DNA of 64,000 nucleotides from positions 2,631,001 to 2,695,000 of the forward strand of contig BSQZ01000038.1 of the NCBI GenBank assembly GCA_033239005.1, in the 5' to 3' direction. The DNA is from Lamellibrachia satsuma (lineage: Eukaryota > Annelida > Polychaeta > Sabellida > Siboglinidae). This document shows positions 23,265 to 34,079 of the stretch, piece after piece; the first letter of the stretch is position 1, and every line of letters begins with the position of its first letter. Below the pieces are notes generated by a model. It ran no database searches and was not told the origin of the DNA. It worked only from the letters and a program-made list of their open reading frames with translations. The translations under genes were made by a program, and so were the position numbers.

Positions 23265-24062
23265 TCAGAACAGACCAGTCTTGCGACGTCGAAAATGAAG
23301 CGTCACCGTCACCTTGCCGCGTTCGAATGGCACGGCATGTCCGGTATCGTCTCTTATATCGATTTCGATTGTTCCAAACTCCTTGCGCAACAAAGGCAAA
23401 TACTGAACGTGCTCGAAATGTCTCGAGATCGTATGTCCGTGCTCGCCTTGTATCGGAACAATCCTCAACAGCGGTACGAGACTGTCGCCGACGACGCGCG
23501 ATTCCACGACGTTCGTGTACACGTAGAGTGACTCGAACCCTTGCTTCATGTCCACCACGGAATCCCCTTCTTTCACGAAGGTGTACACCTCTCCATCACC
23601 ATCTAGCGGCACGTGACTTTCAGGACTACGGATGGTCCTTGCGTCGAGACCTAGTATGACTCCCATAGAACCCTGGGTTGTGAATTCGGTACTCGGTGAC
23701 ATGCGTACGGATACTTTTTGAGTGATGTCGCTGTAGCTTAATTTCACTCTTTGACGTACCGCGATACCCGCTAGCGAGCGGTTGATGGCTCGTATGAGTT
23801 TACGAGTTCCGTCGTAATATCCCGTTGCTATTCCTCCAACAGAATGACCATCGCTAGAGCTTTCCGAGAGGAAGAACCAGGAATCCTTCTCTCTGACATT
23901 GTACCAATCGTGCGGGTACTGGATCTCCACCAACCCGCATTCCCATTCACCGGACAGACTGATGCGTTGCGGTAAGGACGTGACGTAATGGGTCAACGTG
24001 TTGTTGGGATGCAGGTGCATCGACGCGTTGCTAGGCAACGTCAGGTAGAAATCAGCCGTCAT
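23265..24062 (-). CDS. mCP: minor capsid (penton-like) protein, single jelly roll
   Basis: A 265-residue intact protein with the Polinton minor-capsid pattern: FYLTLPSNASM at the N-terminus, a CGLVEIQYPHDWYNV block near residue 45, a glycine-rich centre, and a C-terminal VTVTLHFRRRK strand. In this family it forms the pentameric vertices of the capsid. The start ATG overlaps the stop of the preceding membrane-protein frame by a few bases, and its own stop lies three bases before the next start. This is the tight packing expected of a virus-like gene cluster. Confidence 0.9.
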   Translation of the reverse strand: MTADFYLTLPSNASMHLHPNNTLTHYVTSLPQRISLSGEWECGLVEIQYPHDWYNVREKDSWFFLSESSSDGHSVGGIATGYYDGTRKLIRAINRSLAGIAVRQRVKLSYSDITQKVSVRMSPSTEFTTQGSMGVILGLDARTIRSPESHVPLDGDGEVYTFVKEGDSVVDMKQGFESLYVYTNVVESRVVGDSLVPLLRIVPIQGEHGHTISRHFEHVQYLPLLRKEFGTIEIDIRDDTGHAVPFERGKVTVTLHFRRRKTGLF

Positions 24063-24323
24063 CGCGTTTCACGGATGGATTGGGTAGCAGGTAGCCCAAC
24101 GAACTACTCAACAGGGCCGTCCAAAGATTAGAGTCGGTGTGACCGGTTGTCAGGTTGTAGATGCTGACCGCGATGATTGTGTACAAGACGACGACCTGAC
24201 ACAAGAACACGATTTCCGTCTTGGGACAATCGGTGCCGAAGAGGTGCCAACGCGATGCAACAACTCGTTGTCGTTGTCGTCCGTAACGTCTATCCCTTCG
24301 TTGTCTTCTTCGACGATGGACAT
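24052..24323 (-). pseudogene. small single-pass membrane protein, frame broken
   Basis: An acidic N-terminus opens at the ATG at 24,323 (VEEDNEGIDVTDDNDNELL). After a one-base shift at the GGG run 24,223-24,225 (plus-strand coordinates) a second frame encodes a transmembrane segment (IVFLCQVVVLYTIIAVSIY) and a tail with SLGYLLPNPSVK, ending at 24,052. The LPNP-containing tail recurs in small Polinton membrane proteins as I know them; the function is unknown. Conceptual length is about 90 residues. It sits between integrase and minor capsid protein. Confidence 0.68.
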
Positions 24324-24353
24324 CGTTGGAATGAGGAGTCGACCGACGCGTAA

Positions 24354-25428
24354 CTACTCTTTATACCGAACGAGCGCCTTGGCATCGATCCAGCTGTTGA
24401 ACGAAGTGGGGTAGCCATACCATTTGACTAACGCCTCCGTTCGTTTTCCCACCTTCCGTCGCTGCAGCACCGATTCCACGCGGTACAGTTTATCTTTCGA
24501 GACCAATACTTTCTGCAGTTCCGGTTCGTAGAATGTTCCGTCCAGCACCTCACCGAGATCGTCGACCAACCGGTACACGGGTGGATCGGAGGCGTGAACT
24601 TCGCGTATCGTGAAGAGCTCCTCGTTCCAATTTGCTATGTACCCTTTCTCGAACCGCCGCTTCGCTTTGCTGATGCGCACGCGATCATCCACCTTGAACT
24701 TTGGTACACCCTTACCATCGTGACCGTACAAGCGCTGCCACACCTCCTCTTGATTCGCCGCGTTCACTTGCGAAGGGGCCATGCCTATGCTTCGATGATA
24801 GGTGTCGTTGTACGACTGCACAAAATCCTGTAGCGCGTCGATGTACCGCACCGTCTGATATTTCGTAAAATATCGCCACATACGCGTCTTCAGCGTTCTG
24901 TTGAACCTTTCGACGATACTCGCCTTGGTCTCCTCGTTATGAGTGGAGAAATGATGGACACCGTGCTCCTTCAACAAACACCTCACGGATCTGTTGAGGA
25001 ACTCCAAACCTTTGTCTGTTTGCAAGGTTGTAGGCGCGATGTTGACCAACAATCCTTTCAATGCCGTCACCAGAGACGACGCCGACTTGTTTTTCAGAGG
25101 AACGCACCCGTTTTGAAAAGACGTCGACCACCGTCAACAGAAACACGTATCCGTCGTTGTCTTTTTTCAGTTTTGACAAGTCGACGAGATCGGCCTGCCA
25201 ATGGTGGTTGCGTCCACCCACGATGACACGTCGTCTCTTGAATCGAATTCTCACCGGTTTGTGTAAGGTGTACGCGTCTTGTTCCGACAACCATTGCTTG
25301 ACGGCTTTCACTGGTGCGCGCGTGACACGTCTCAGTGCGTTGACCCCACCATAACTTCCGACGCGTTTCGGATCGAAGTAGACGCGTTTGAGTGATTCTT
25401 CGAGTCGACGTCCCATGGTTTGCACCAC
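24354..25428 (-). pseudogene. INT: retroviral-type integrase with C-terminal chromodomain, frame broken
   Basis: Integrates the element's DNA, producing the 6-bp target duplication. The first Asp lies in HWQADLVDLSKL (upstream frame, 24,937-25,428). The second Asp in LQTDKGLEFLN and the Glu in SIVERFNRTLK lie in the downstream frame (24,354-25,070). A chromodomain-like block (ALVKWYGYPTSFNSWID) ends the protein, a usual Polinton feature that may guide insertion to marked chromatin. The frames are separated by a one-base change at or near the CCC run 25,107-25,109 (plus strand). Apart from that break, no other stop interrupts roughly 358 codons. As written the protein is not continuous. Confidence 0.9.
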
Positions 25429-25532
25429 ACGACTAGAGGAGACGAACTGAGGTAATATCTAGCGACGAGTGCGATAATGTATAGTAGGATACAAAACAGT
25501 ACTCCCACGACGATAGGTCGATATCCTACCAT
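25332..25532 (-). CDS. small hydrophobic ORF overlapping the integrase start
   Basis: 66 codons. The first half is strongly hydrophobic (PIVVGVLFCILLYIIALVA), compatible with one membrane span. The second half overlaps the integrase N-terminus in another frame and looks like shadow sequence. Its start overlaps the stop of the next small ORF by a few bases. It could be a short membrane protein or part of one with its neighbour. No family recognised. Confidence 0.35.
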   Translation of the reverse strand: MVGYRPIVVGVLFCILLYIIALVARYYLSSSPLVVWCKPWDVDSKNHSNASTSIRNASEVMVGSTH

Positions 25533-25684
25533 CGAAGTAGCGGCAAGACTTTTTTCGCGAGCGGGTAGTAGTCAGCGGTCATGTACAGCACCGAGACAAA
25601 CACTCCTGTCAGTGGGTAGTAGTCGGCGGTCTTGTACAGTACTCCTAGGACTACCAAGCGATATGTGTCCACTACCGATACCAT
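25526..25684 (-). CDS. 52-residue hydrophobic ORF with an internal duplication
   Basis: Starts at the ATG at 25,684. It contains two copies of a block ending TADYYPL (VLYKTADYYPL and VLYMTADYYPL), coded by a roughly 54-bp tandem DNA duplication. Likely membrane-associated by composition. The longer frame to 25,819 overlaps the 251-residue gene and was not used. Function unknown. Confidence 0.4.
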   Translation of the reverse strand: MVSVVDTYRLVVLGVLYKTADYYPLTGVFVSVLYMTADYYPLAKKVLPLLRW

Positions 25685-25719
25685 GGTTAACTGTTGAATC
25701 GTCGTAGCGCACAACTCTT

Positions 25720-26475
25720 TTAAAACGACTCCCAACCATCCAGTGACGGCAACCGACGATGACGTTTTTTTCGAGGACTTTTGGACTGTTCCACTTGCCA
25801 ACGACTGTAGGGGGTCCAACGCGGTAACGGACGATTTCTGGGTGTCACCGCCACCGGTGTTGCCGTTGCCGCCTGTCGTATGTAGCGTCTCCGTTCGACG
25901 TTACCGATCAATTCCATGGGTAGGTTGATACGTTTGAGCTGCTGCGCGAAAGCTTGCCATCCTACAGGATCGCTCTTTCTTCTTTTTCGCAATACATCGT
26001 TCACGAGATCCACCATGTTACTTCCAGGCACCGGCGTACCGTCGTGTAACAATTCGCCTCGATCGGTCCACGAGAGCTGGGTTTTGAGACGATCTATCAA
26101 CTTCTTGACCTTAGCCTTCGTGGTGTGTGGAACGCTGTCCACGAGGGCGGCCTCTACGGTAGAGGGAGCTGCTGTTGCTGGTGCTACTGCCGGCTTTTCC
26201 GGTGTCGCTGTTTCTGTCGTTGCATCATCGTTCACTACAACCACTCGTGTCGGCTGTTTGTCGCGTCGATCGGACAAGTGGTTGTATCGCTGTAACACCT
26301 GATTGTACAGTTTCACTTTGTCCCCATCGTTTAGGTCTTTTTGATCGAGAATGGAGGTCATCTCAGCGTCGAGTCCTTGCATGACCTTACCAACCGTGTC
26401 TGTAGGCGGTGGTGGTGATCGAAGGGTCTCCAACAATCGTGGATCCACCAAGGCCATTTTTCGCGCGTGCTCCAT
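25720..26475 (-). CDS. Polinton-conserved protein of unknown function, 251 aa
   Basis: Intact frame whose ATG follows the preceding gene's stop codon directly (TAGATG). The N-terminal part has a MQGLDAEMTSIL...DGDKVKLYNQVLQRY helix-rich block, reminiscent of a protein recurring in animal Polintons. The middle is Ala/Thr/Pro-rich and low-complexity. The C-terminal half has LIDRLKTQLSW...MVDLVNDVLRKRRK, and the extreme C-terminus is basic. A structural or scaffold role is possible from its place among capsid genes, but this is inference. Confidence 0.75.
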   Translation of the reverse strand: MEHARKMALVDPRLLETLRSPPPPTDTVGKVMQGLDAEMTSILDQKDLNDGDKVKLYNQVLQRYNHLSDRRDKQPTRVVVVNDDATTETATPEKPAVAPATAAPSTVEAALVDSVPHTTKAKVKKLIDRLKTQLSWTDRGELLHDGTPVPGSNMVDLVNDVLRKRRKSDPVGWQAFAQQLKRINLPMELIGNVERRRYIRQAATATPVAVTPRNRPLPRWTPYSRWQVEQSKSPRKKRHRRLPSLDGWESF

Positions 26476-26820
26476 CTACGCGAGCACCTGTCTGAGCAAG
26501 GGAAGAATCACCGAACCTGCCAACGGAGCTAGTAAAGCCGATAGGAAACCACCGGTCTGTTCTTGTAGGATGTGTCTCCTCCTCGCGATGGGCAACCGTC
26601 TCTTAGCCAACTCGCGCAGTTCTTTCCTGTATTTTTTCAACCGCCTTCTATGTGTCGGAGTCAACGGAACGTTCCCTTTCAAGATGTTGTAGGCACACTC
26701 GGCCAGAGCGCAAATGAGATCGGCGTCAGCGTTGGCGAGGATGGCTCTTCTCAATTTGTTGTTTTTGTATCTATTCAGCGCCTGTATACACAGGATGTGT
26801 CTTTTCACCAGTTCGGACAT
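26476..26820 (-). CDS. Polinton-conserved small basic protein, 114 aa
   Basis: Intact frame. It has a helical N-terminal half (ALNRYKNNKLRRAILANADA), then the motif ILKGNVPLTPTHRRRLKKYR, a basic cluster (RRLPIARRRH) and a hydrophobic C-terminus (GGFLSALLAPLAG) that could contact a membrane. The NVPLTP...RRLKKY pattern recurs in small proteins of animal Polintons as I know them. Its biochemical role is unknown. It lies between the ATPase and the 251-aa gene. Confidence 0.78.
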   Translation of the reverse strand: MSELVKRHILCIQALNRYKNNKLRRAILANADADLICALAECAYNILKGNVPLTPTHRRRLKKYRKELRELAKRRLPIARRRHILQEQTGGFLSALLAPLAGSVILPLLRQVLA

Positions 26821-26856
26821 CGTGCGAATGAAGACTCGAACCAGCGCTCAGCGTTT

Positions 26857-27489
26857 TTATACCTTCGGTAAGTAGACGTACTGGACGGGGTCGTCCGGAA
26901 AAATGGTCGTACGTAAGCGTAGATCTTCGGGCGTGTCCTGTTTCAGATCGATCAACAGGTAGCCATATGGTACCGCCGTTGCATCTTTGAAAGCTTCTTG
27001 CACGAATTTGACACGACCCGGATACATTTGTCGTGCCAAGTGCGTTATCTGCGACGTGTCACGGGGATTCTTGAACACCACCATGTATTGAGCGTTCAGG
27101 CTGATGGTGCGACTTTCCTTGTTTTTAGGAAACAGGTTCTGCACGAGATAGAGGACGGATGTGTTACTGTGATGACTCTTTTTGGTGAACAAGGTCGTGA
27201 CCCGACCGTCCGTTTCAGCCATCAGATTATCTATGACGACGAGGTTCCTCGTCTTGGGATCGAACAATGACGCATTCGGTAAGCCTTCCTCGAACTGCAA
27301 GTTGGGCATGCTCATCGACGCGTAAGCCGATTGCCATTCTCCGTAACACCACGTCATTTTCTCGGGAGGAGGGTTCATCGTCATTGATGCGTGAAGTAGC
27401 AGACGCGTCACGAAGGTGCTCTTACCACACCCCGTCGGTCCGGCGATGACGCACGTGAATGGATGCTTCCATCGCGCGTCCATGGTCAC
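26857..27489 (-). CDS. ATP: genome-packaging ATPase (FtsK/A32-like)
   Basis: 210 residues, intact. Walker A is GPTGCGKST near residue 17-25 and Walker B is NLVVIDNL near residue 83-90. A later TSQITHLARQMYPG segment fits the arginine-finger/sensor part of this family. In capsid-forming relatives this enzyme drives DNA into the procapsid. Thirty-two bases separate it from the polymerase stop, and it is transcribed in the same direction. Start at the first ATG, which leaves the usual short N-terminal lead before Walker A. Confidence 0.94.
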   Translation of the reverse strand: MTMDARWKHPFTCVIAGPTGCGKSTFVTRLLLHASMTMNPPPEKMTWCYGEWQSAYASMSMPNLQFEEGLPNASLFDPKTRNLVVIDNLMAETDGRVTTLFTKKSHHSNTSVLYLVQNLFPKNKESRTISLNAQYMVVFKNPRDTSQITHLARQMYPGRVKFVQEAFKDATAVPYGYLLIDLKQDTPEDLRLRTTIFPDDPVQYVYLPKV

Positions 27490-27521
27490 TTATGAATGTC
27501 TTCCGTAGCGCGTCATCTTTT

Positions 27522-30500
27522 CTACACGTTCACCGGACCCGTGCTCACCCCGTCTTCGAGCACCACGCGTTTTGCATAGAAGTAGGTGAGGGCGGCTCGT
27601 TCCTGCACATATGTCAACACGGACGAGTGGTTCACTCGGAACCCGCGATTCTTTCCGCTACCGCTCCTTCTATTGGTGAGTACCTCGAGGAACGCGTCTT
27701 TGTCGATCTCGTTGTGACGTTTGCTCAGACCTTTCGTGCTATACTTCTCGGTGGGACCGAAGAAATAGAATGTTTTGCTGCACAACCCCACGAACCCGTC
27801 GCCAGACCACTCCACCTTGAACAGACCGGGTGTCCTCTTGTCATATGCTTTGCGCGCAACACAGCATGATGCAGAGCCGATCCAAGGATGACCGGCGAGT
27901 CGACAGCACACATACTCGGATTCGTGGTCGACGCAACATTCGGATGGGAGCCATTGGGATCGGTGTCGGAAGTAATGCTCTCGAAGTTCCGGAGTTACGA
28001 TATCGTCGACGGACTCACCGGCCAAGGCCAAATAGGCGCTATCCGTATCTGTCTCGCAGTACTGGAACAAAGGTCGTTCCAGGTACCTGTCGATAAAGTC
28101 GTAGTAGAACTGCAGCATGCGCATTTTGGCATACTGTAGAACGAAAAATCCCACGTGTATAGGCAAGGCATACGTCACTGTTCTCTTGCTCATCTCGATC
28201 TCATACGTGTTGTCGACGACGACATCGAGTTGACGGAATCGACGATCGTTGATCATGCGCGACGCTTCAACCTCCCTGCAGTATTTCACGTCGCGATGTC
28301 GGTCTACGTTGGTGATGGTCTTCCCGTACCCCGAATTCCCCAGGAGTTTCATGGTGTCCGCGATGATGGCCTTGTGGGGGTGGACATCTCCCTCGCGTCG
28401 GGCCGTAGATACCGCGTCACCGAACCGACGGAAGCATGGGTTGGGTTCGTACTCGATGACCTGATAAACGCGCGTCACCTCGAGTCCGTGGTCCAGGTAC
28501 CACGTCAGGAGTGGCGTGGCGAACAGCATCTTATCGCCGCGGAAACTACCAACGAGCATGCGCCTCGGACGCGTCATGATATCGTGATCTTCGGCGTATC
28601 GACGCATGAATGGTCCGAGATCGTCGCGGGTCATGTTGACGTTCTTGAACACGGGCTGCATCTCGGCGAAGTGCGCGCGCAATTCTTCCGGTACGCGAAC
28701 GTCGCACTCAATCATACCGAACAGAGTACCGGTGCGCACATCGGTCAATATCTGCTGTTGCGTCATCTTCCATTTCGCGTGTCGTCGACGAGGAAACGCT
28801 GCATCTAGACATCTTTTCACGGCCGCATCTTTTCTCATGTTTTTCCACTGACATTCCCACAACTCGACAACCTTGACGAAGTGACGTAAGTATGCAGTGT
28901 TCTTTCGGGTCTCGGCGAGAAGTTGGGTCATTGGTTTCCCATTAACGGCGTTCGTTTCTAGAGCCAAGCACGGGCAGCCATGAAAGTAACATCCTTGGTA
29001 CTGATACGCTGTCTTCGTTGTGCTGCACCATCCGTCCACCGGAAGTTTACCTATCCTCTTCTCCCGACCGTTGACCTGATGCCGGATAGAGTGTCCCGTC
29101 CGTTCGGACTCCCACGTCAACCATTCCGCGGCCATCTGCCCGTGCAGCTGCGCCGATTCGGGTCGGAACTCGTTCTCTTCGCGTCGACGCTTGTACCATC
29201 CCGTCGGCATGTCTTGCATCAGAGACCACAGGTATAGAGCGTTGGCATCGTAACCGACGATCGATCCACACGGTCGAGCGGTCTCCATGTACTCGGTCTG
29301 ACGTATCTTGGTGACCCCTTTCTCGTGGTATCTTTGAAAGACTATAGATGGACCACCCACAATACCGTCTTTCACGAGTTGATGAAGATCTTTATTCTTC
29401 TCGTTGAAGATCATAAAGTAGGTCTTTTCCGGTAGGTCGTTGAACAGGTAAAGCAAGGTCAGTCCGGGTACGCTGATCCCTTGCTTGAACATGTCGATGC
29501 CACGCTGCTCATAGAAGGTGAACTGTCTGTGAATGGCTTGCAAAAAAGGCACTACGTCTCTGTTGTTGTACCAAACGAGAAAGTCTCGTAAAGTCGTCAT
29601 GTCATTATCGCGCCACGCCTTCTCGCAACTAGCGTAATCGTCGTCGGAAATACCTTCGTTCTTCAGTTGACTGTAGAAGGCCTCTTTCGGTGGAAGCATT
29701 GTGTCGTCGAGCCTCTCCAAACAGTCCATGTACTCGTACGGGAAATGACCTTTCGTGACCTCGCATCCGTATGCTTTCAGGTACTTGTCGTAGCTGAACC
29801 CCGGGGCAATGTAATTCGTCATGTCTAGGAATTTCAGTTGATTCGACGATAGGCACATGAACGTGTTGTTTCGTTTGATGACGAAAAAGGATCCGATACC
29901 GTTTTGATCTTCTTGTTTTGAGTCGGTACTTTCTTCCGATTTTTCCCTCGGACCAAAACCTTCTGCACATTCTTCCGTTGTTTCGGCAAGAAAATGGGGT
30001 ACTATGAACTTTTTATGGCGTTCAGATCGTACTTCCCCGAATTGAACCCGATCACGGGTAATTGATGAAGCCACCCGTATAGTTGTCCCATCAGCGTTTT
30101 GTACGGATTGGTGGGTGGTTGCGACTCCTTATCGTTGGCATCATCTGCCCCAGGTGATCGTGCGGCATGCTCCCGTTCGTCCCATTCGGTTATTGCCTCG
30201 GCAAGTTGTTCCAACACATCCTCATAAGAATCTTTTAGATCTTTGTACGCTGCATCGCTCATTGCTCGTAGGATGTTCATCATGTCGGCCACCAACTTGT
30301 CAGGATTTCCATCTGTGACGAGACATTGCACTTCTTCGTGTCCGGGCACGTTCGACGCCACGCTGACGCTCAACGGGACGTGACGTGCTACCCAGTGGAC
30401 CTTGTCACTGTCCGACGGAAGTTGCGCGGTATCGAAATAACACTCGAAGTCAAAAGTGGCACGGTACGGATAATAGCGCAACGATTCGGAGACTCGAATG

Positions 30501-31895
30501 TTCTCATCGTCCAGACGTTCGAATATCGATGGGGTGGAGTGGTAGACACCTCCCGGATAAACTCGTCGTACGCCACCCGCACACGTACGTTCGTGTTTGT
30601 GCAGTTTATATGCATCTTTCCATAGACAGTCACCACACTTTCGACACCGATACGAGTGACAGTACATGCGCTCGTCTTGGATATAGGAAAAGTGTGTCTC
30701 GTGCAAGTTGACGTTCAACGTGTTGTCATAGTGACACAACGATCGTCTGACGAGTTCGGCAGTCGTCTTTCCATCTTTGTCCGACTTGACAAGCTTGTAC
30801 ACGCACACGTTCAATTTGAACATGGTTTCTACGCGATAGAGGTCATCGAGTGTGACCCCTGTAAAGTCTTGCATGGGTACCCCTTCATCGCGATCGTACA
30901 TCTCGTACAACGTCTTCACTGCCGGTTCCAACCGATATCTGTCACCTCCTCGATGCAGGGCCAGACAGCGGAAGAGACACAGGTTGTCGGTGTACCTTTT
31001 GGAATGGTTGGGTTCCCTTTCCAGACCGATGACAGCTTTGTTGTTCTTCACATAAGCGGGAAGGGTCAAGCCCACACAACCAATGGGATGATCGATGATA
31101 CGATTGACGAAGAAGGTGGCATTTGTCACGAGTTCGCACATCGGTTTCTCGAATTCGTTCCAGAAACTCGTCAAAGTCACTGCGGTTTGTGATGAGACTG
31201 GGTTCGTCCAGGTATCGTCCGCAACAGTTACAAGACGCGTGATAATACCTGTATCGTCCCGTGTCCTTGTTCCTCAGAATGAACCCGTAACTGAGATTAA
31301 TTTTGAATGCAGTGGTCTGCTCCTGGAACATTCTATTCAAAGGCTCCTCTAGAGCGGTCGTGTCTAGAGTGGTCAATCTGTAATTGAACCTGGTCTGAAC
31401 AGGTCCTCTCGCTATGCGTGTTCTAATGGTAGACCAGTGCTCCCGAACGACGTCTAACAAGTCCGCCGACAGAGCGTCTGGGAAGGGAAGTCGATCGGGT
31501 GGTTCGATGGGATCTTCGACGAATGGGGGGAGGGTAATAGTACTTTCCCATCTCGACCGCTTCGGTAAAGGTGGTTCGACGTCGTCACCACACGCGGTTC
31601 GAGCGTGTCTGTTCAGATCATAACGGTCACCATAAGAACGCCCGCATCTTTCGCATGTGTATGTCTTCTTTTCTTTATTGCATGCAGTTCTCGCGTGTCG
31701 CAGCAGACTGTCTCGTCTCCCGAACGATCGACCGCATGTCTCGCAAGCGTGTGTCTTGGTGCGATCACTAGATGACGATGCCGTCGAGTTTGAGGGTTGA
31801 TCAACAGATGACGTTCCGTGACTCTCCACGTGACGTCGTAGAAGCGCATAATCTTCGAACGTCTCACCGCAGTGGCGGCAGACGTGTACTCGCAT
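27522..31895 (-). pseudogene. PolB: protein-primed family B DNA polymerase, frame broken twice
   Basis: About 1,457 codons in three frames. Frame 1 (from the ATG at 31,895): three N-terminal zinc fingers (one C2H2, two C2HC) and an N-terminal domain. Frame 2 (30,002-31,180): an OTU-like signature (DNLCLFR...THFSY), a fourth finger (CRKCGD...HKHERTC), ExoI FDFECYFD and ExoII GFNSGKYDL. Frame 3 (from 30,074): ExoIII YNNRDVV, PolA GYDANALYLWSL, an inserted GCYFHGC motif, PolB KLLGNSGYGK and PolC TDTDSAYLAL. Breaks lie near 31,133-31,165 and at the T run 30,010-30,014. It would replicate the element from its termini with a terminal protein. As written it cannot be translated continuously. Confidence 0.93.
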
Positions 31896-33024
31896 GGTGT
31901 CAGCGTCTACAACTGAAAATACACCATCCTAAATACATAATATGTTGTGCGAGGTGGTGTGGTGGTGGTGTGTTTATGAGCAATATTTGGTAGGAAAAAC
32001 GCGTTAATTCGCAAGGAATACAATGTAAGTGTCGACGGTAGCGTTTACACACTAGAGGTGCCACTGCAATAATGAAACTAACGAGGTCACTATATGTAAT
32101 GAGATCACTATTGGAAATTAGACAGTATGTTGTTTTTAATATGTTAAGGTATCGTATTAATTAGGTATACTATAATAGGTTATCTTCCTGGTGACTAATA
32201 ACTAACGAGGTATATGTAACGAAGTCACTATTGGAAATTAGACAGTATGTTGTTTTTAATATTAAGGTATCGTATTTAGTTACGTATACTATAATCTTCC
32301 TGGTGAGTAATAATGTAACTAACAAGGTCACTATAATATTATGTCTCAATCGAAAGGACCAAACAGAATGAAAGATTATACATTGTGTTTAATTATTATA
32401 CATTGTATTTGTTTAAATGTATAATGAACAAACACAATAAGGCGTACACACAATTTGTATTGCTTAATAAACAAGGTACAGAATAGCAACGTGTGCTATT
32501 ATTATAGTTAAGTATACATTTACTGAACCTGAACACCTGCAGGTAAAGTTGTTGATTTTTAAAGTCATGCTACTAGGAATTTGGATACAGATTATAACAT
32601 TTTTATAGCAGGAAACTGTTCATTTACACAATACTACCTTGGCGCTGATATTAATGAAATCTAATAATGATTATACTTGTGGGTTTGCCTCCTTTAAATA
32701 CTTGAAGTCTGTCAAAAACTCTTAGTAAATTGAATAATTACTTATCAATGGAAAAATATATTGATCAGTTGACCGACTTCAGAAGTATTCATCTTTCAAG
32801 GCCCTCAAAGAATGGATGATGAGTATCTATTACTATTTTGAAATACCAACACTTAATATTATAACTGCGTATTTAGAATGTATGTTTATTGAAGTGAAGA
32901 CTTGATCTAAGAAATGTAAAAAATAAATTAATAAGTGGTGTTATTTATCAGTCACTAAACATAAATATTACTGATTTCACTAATCAAAATACTAACATTT
33001 TGCAAGTACTCAAAGTTGTAAACA
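31896..33024. other. AT-rich non-coding part of the Polinton
   Basis: Probably includes the polymerase promoter. A roughly 120-bp tandem duplication (ATTGGAAATTAGACAGTATG at 32,112 and 32,232) occupies 32,073-32,330. No ORF recognised. Confidence 0.6.
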
Positions 33025-33570
33025 GTGTTTAATGGTGACTCTAACATCATTTTGCTTAACTATGATAGCCTACATAGATACAATGTCACAATCACTCCAA
33101 CCACTTTCACAGCAATAGACAATATATTTGGTGAATATTACCAAATGCACAGAATAATTTATTCATATATTTCGGATCATTTCCCCAACACTTTCATGAA
33201 GGATGAGTTCTTAATTGAAGATATATTTACACACACAAAAAAAAATATTGCTGATAAGTTGAATGAGTATTTTACGAATTTAAGCATTGCAAAAAGAAAA
33301 CAATTGTATCAAAGGTTCCTGATGACTATCTGTATGGATTTTATACAATTCCATGTTTCTGACACCAACAACTATAGATGAAATACAGAAACTTATCGAG
33401 CGTGTTACCTTACTGTTTGACAATAGATATGTTCCAGATCAGCTAAAATTGTCAATATAGTTCCCATTTTCAGGAATGGTGATGTTACATTAATAAAAAG
33501 TTATTGACCTATTTTTTTTTTATGTTGTGCACAAAGATTTTTTCTAGACTAATATGTGTGGCGGCGAAGG
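33025..33570 (+). pseudogene. decayed LINE fragment (endonuclease end and RT start)
   Basis: The frame from 33,025 includes TTFTAIDNIFGEYY and IIYSYISDHFPN, the end of a LINE APE-type endonuclease (the ISDHFP motif). Further on, in other frames, come IADKLNEYFTNL and IVPIFRNGDVTLIKSY, the start of an RT. Stops and deletions make it dead. It is AT-rich, unlike the GC-rich viral-like genes, and older than the CR1 insertion beside it. Confidence 0.8.
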
Positions 33571-33699
33571 AAAACCAGTCATTGTCCAAAACAATTTTAA
33601 GTATTTTTAATTTAACACATAGAAAGTAACACCCTTTCTCATTCCCAAACAGTTTAGTGTATTCAAATGCTCCCACTAGAATCAGTTACAAGAATTTAA

Positions 33700-34045
33700 A
33701 GAGGGCACCCGTCAAAAACTATTTAAGGAGAAAAAATTACTTGTAAAGTTGAGTCGAAAATCATCACAATTCATGTCAAAACAAAACACTGCCACAGTAT
33801 AACAACTTATCCATTGTTATTAGTATAACCAATCCAGTGAAGCAAATGCAGATAGGCGTGTTAGCTTCGGTACACTACAACTATTATTAAATTCTGATGG
33901 TTACATTTACAATAAAAAAATTAGTTGTAAAGTAGACAGTCTAGAATCATGGACATGATAGGCCTACTTCATGTAAAAAAGAAAACTTCACCATAGTTTA
34001 ATAAATTATCTATTGTTATTACTATATCCAATCCAGTGAGTGTAG
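33700..34045. repeat. diverged tandem duplication
   Basis: 33,730-33,840 and 33,910-34,045 share TTGTAAAGT, CATTGTTATTA.TATA and CCAATCCAGTGA in the same order. Non-coding. Confidence 0.65.
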
Positions 34046-34079
34046 TTATTTTTTTTAGCAAAAACAAAAAACATTGATA

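Noticed and set aside
27459..29237. Plus-strand ORFs over the Polinton (up to 217 codons)
   Set aside because: Mirror frames of polymerase and ATPase genes with no recognisable content.
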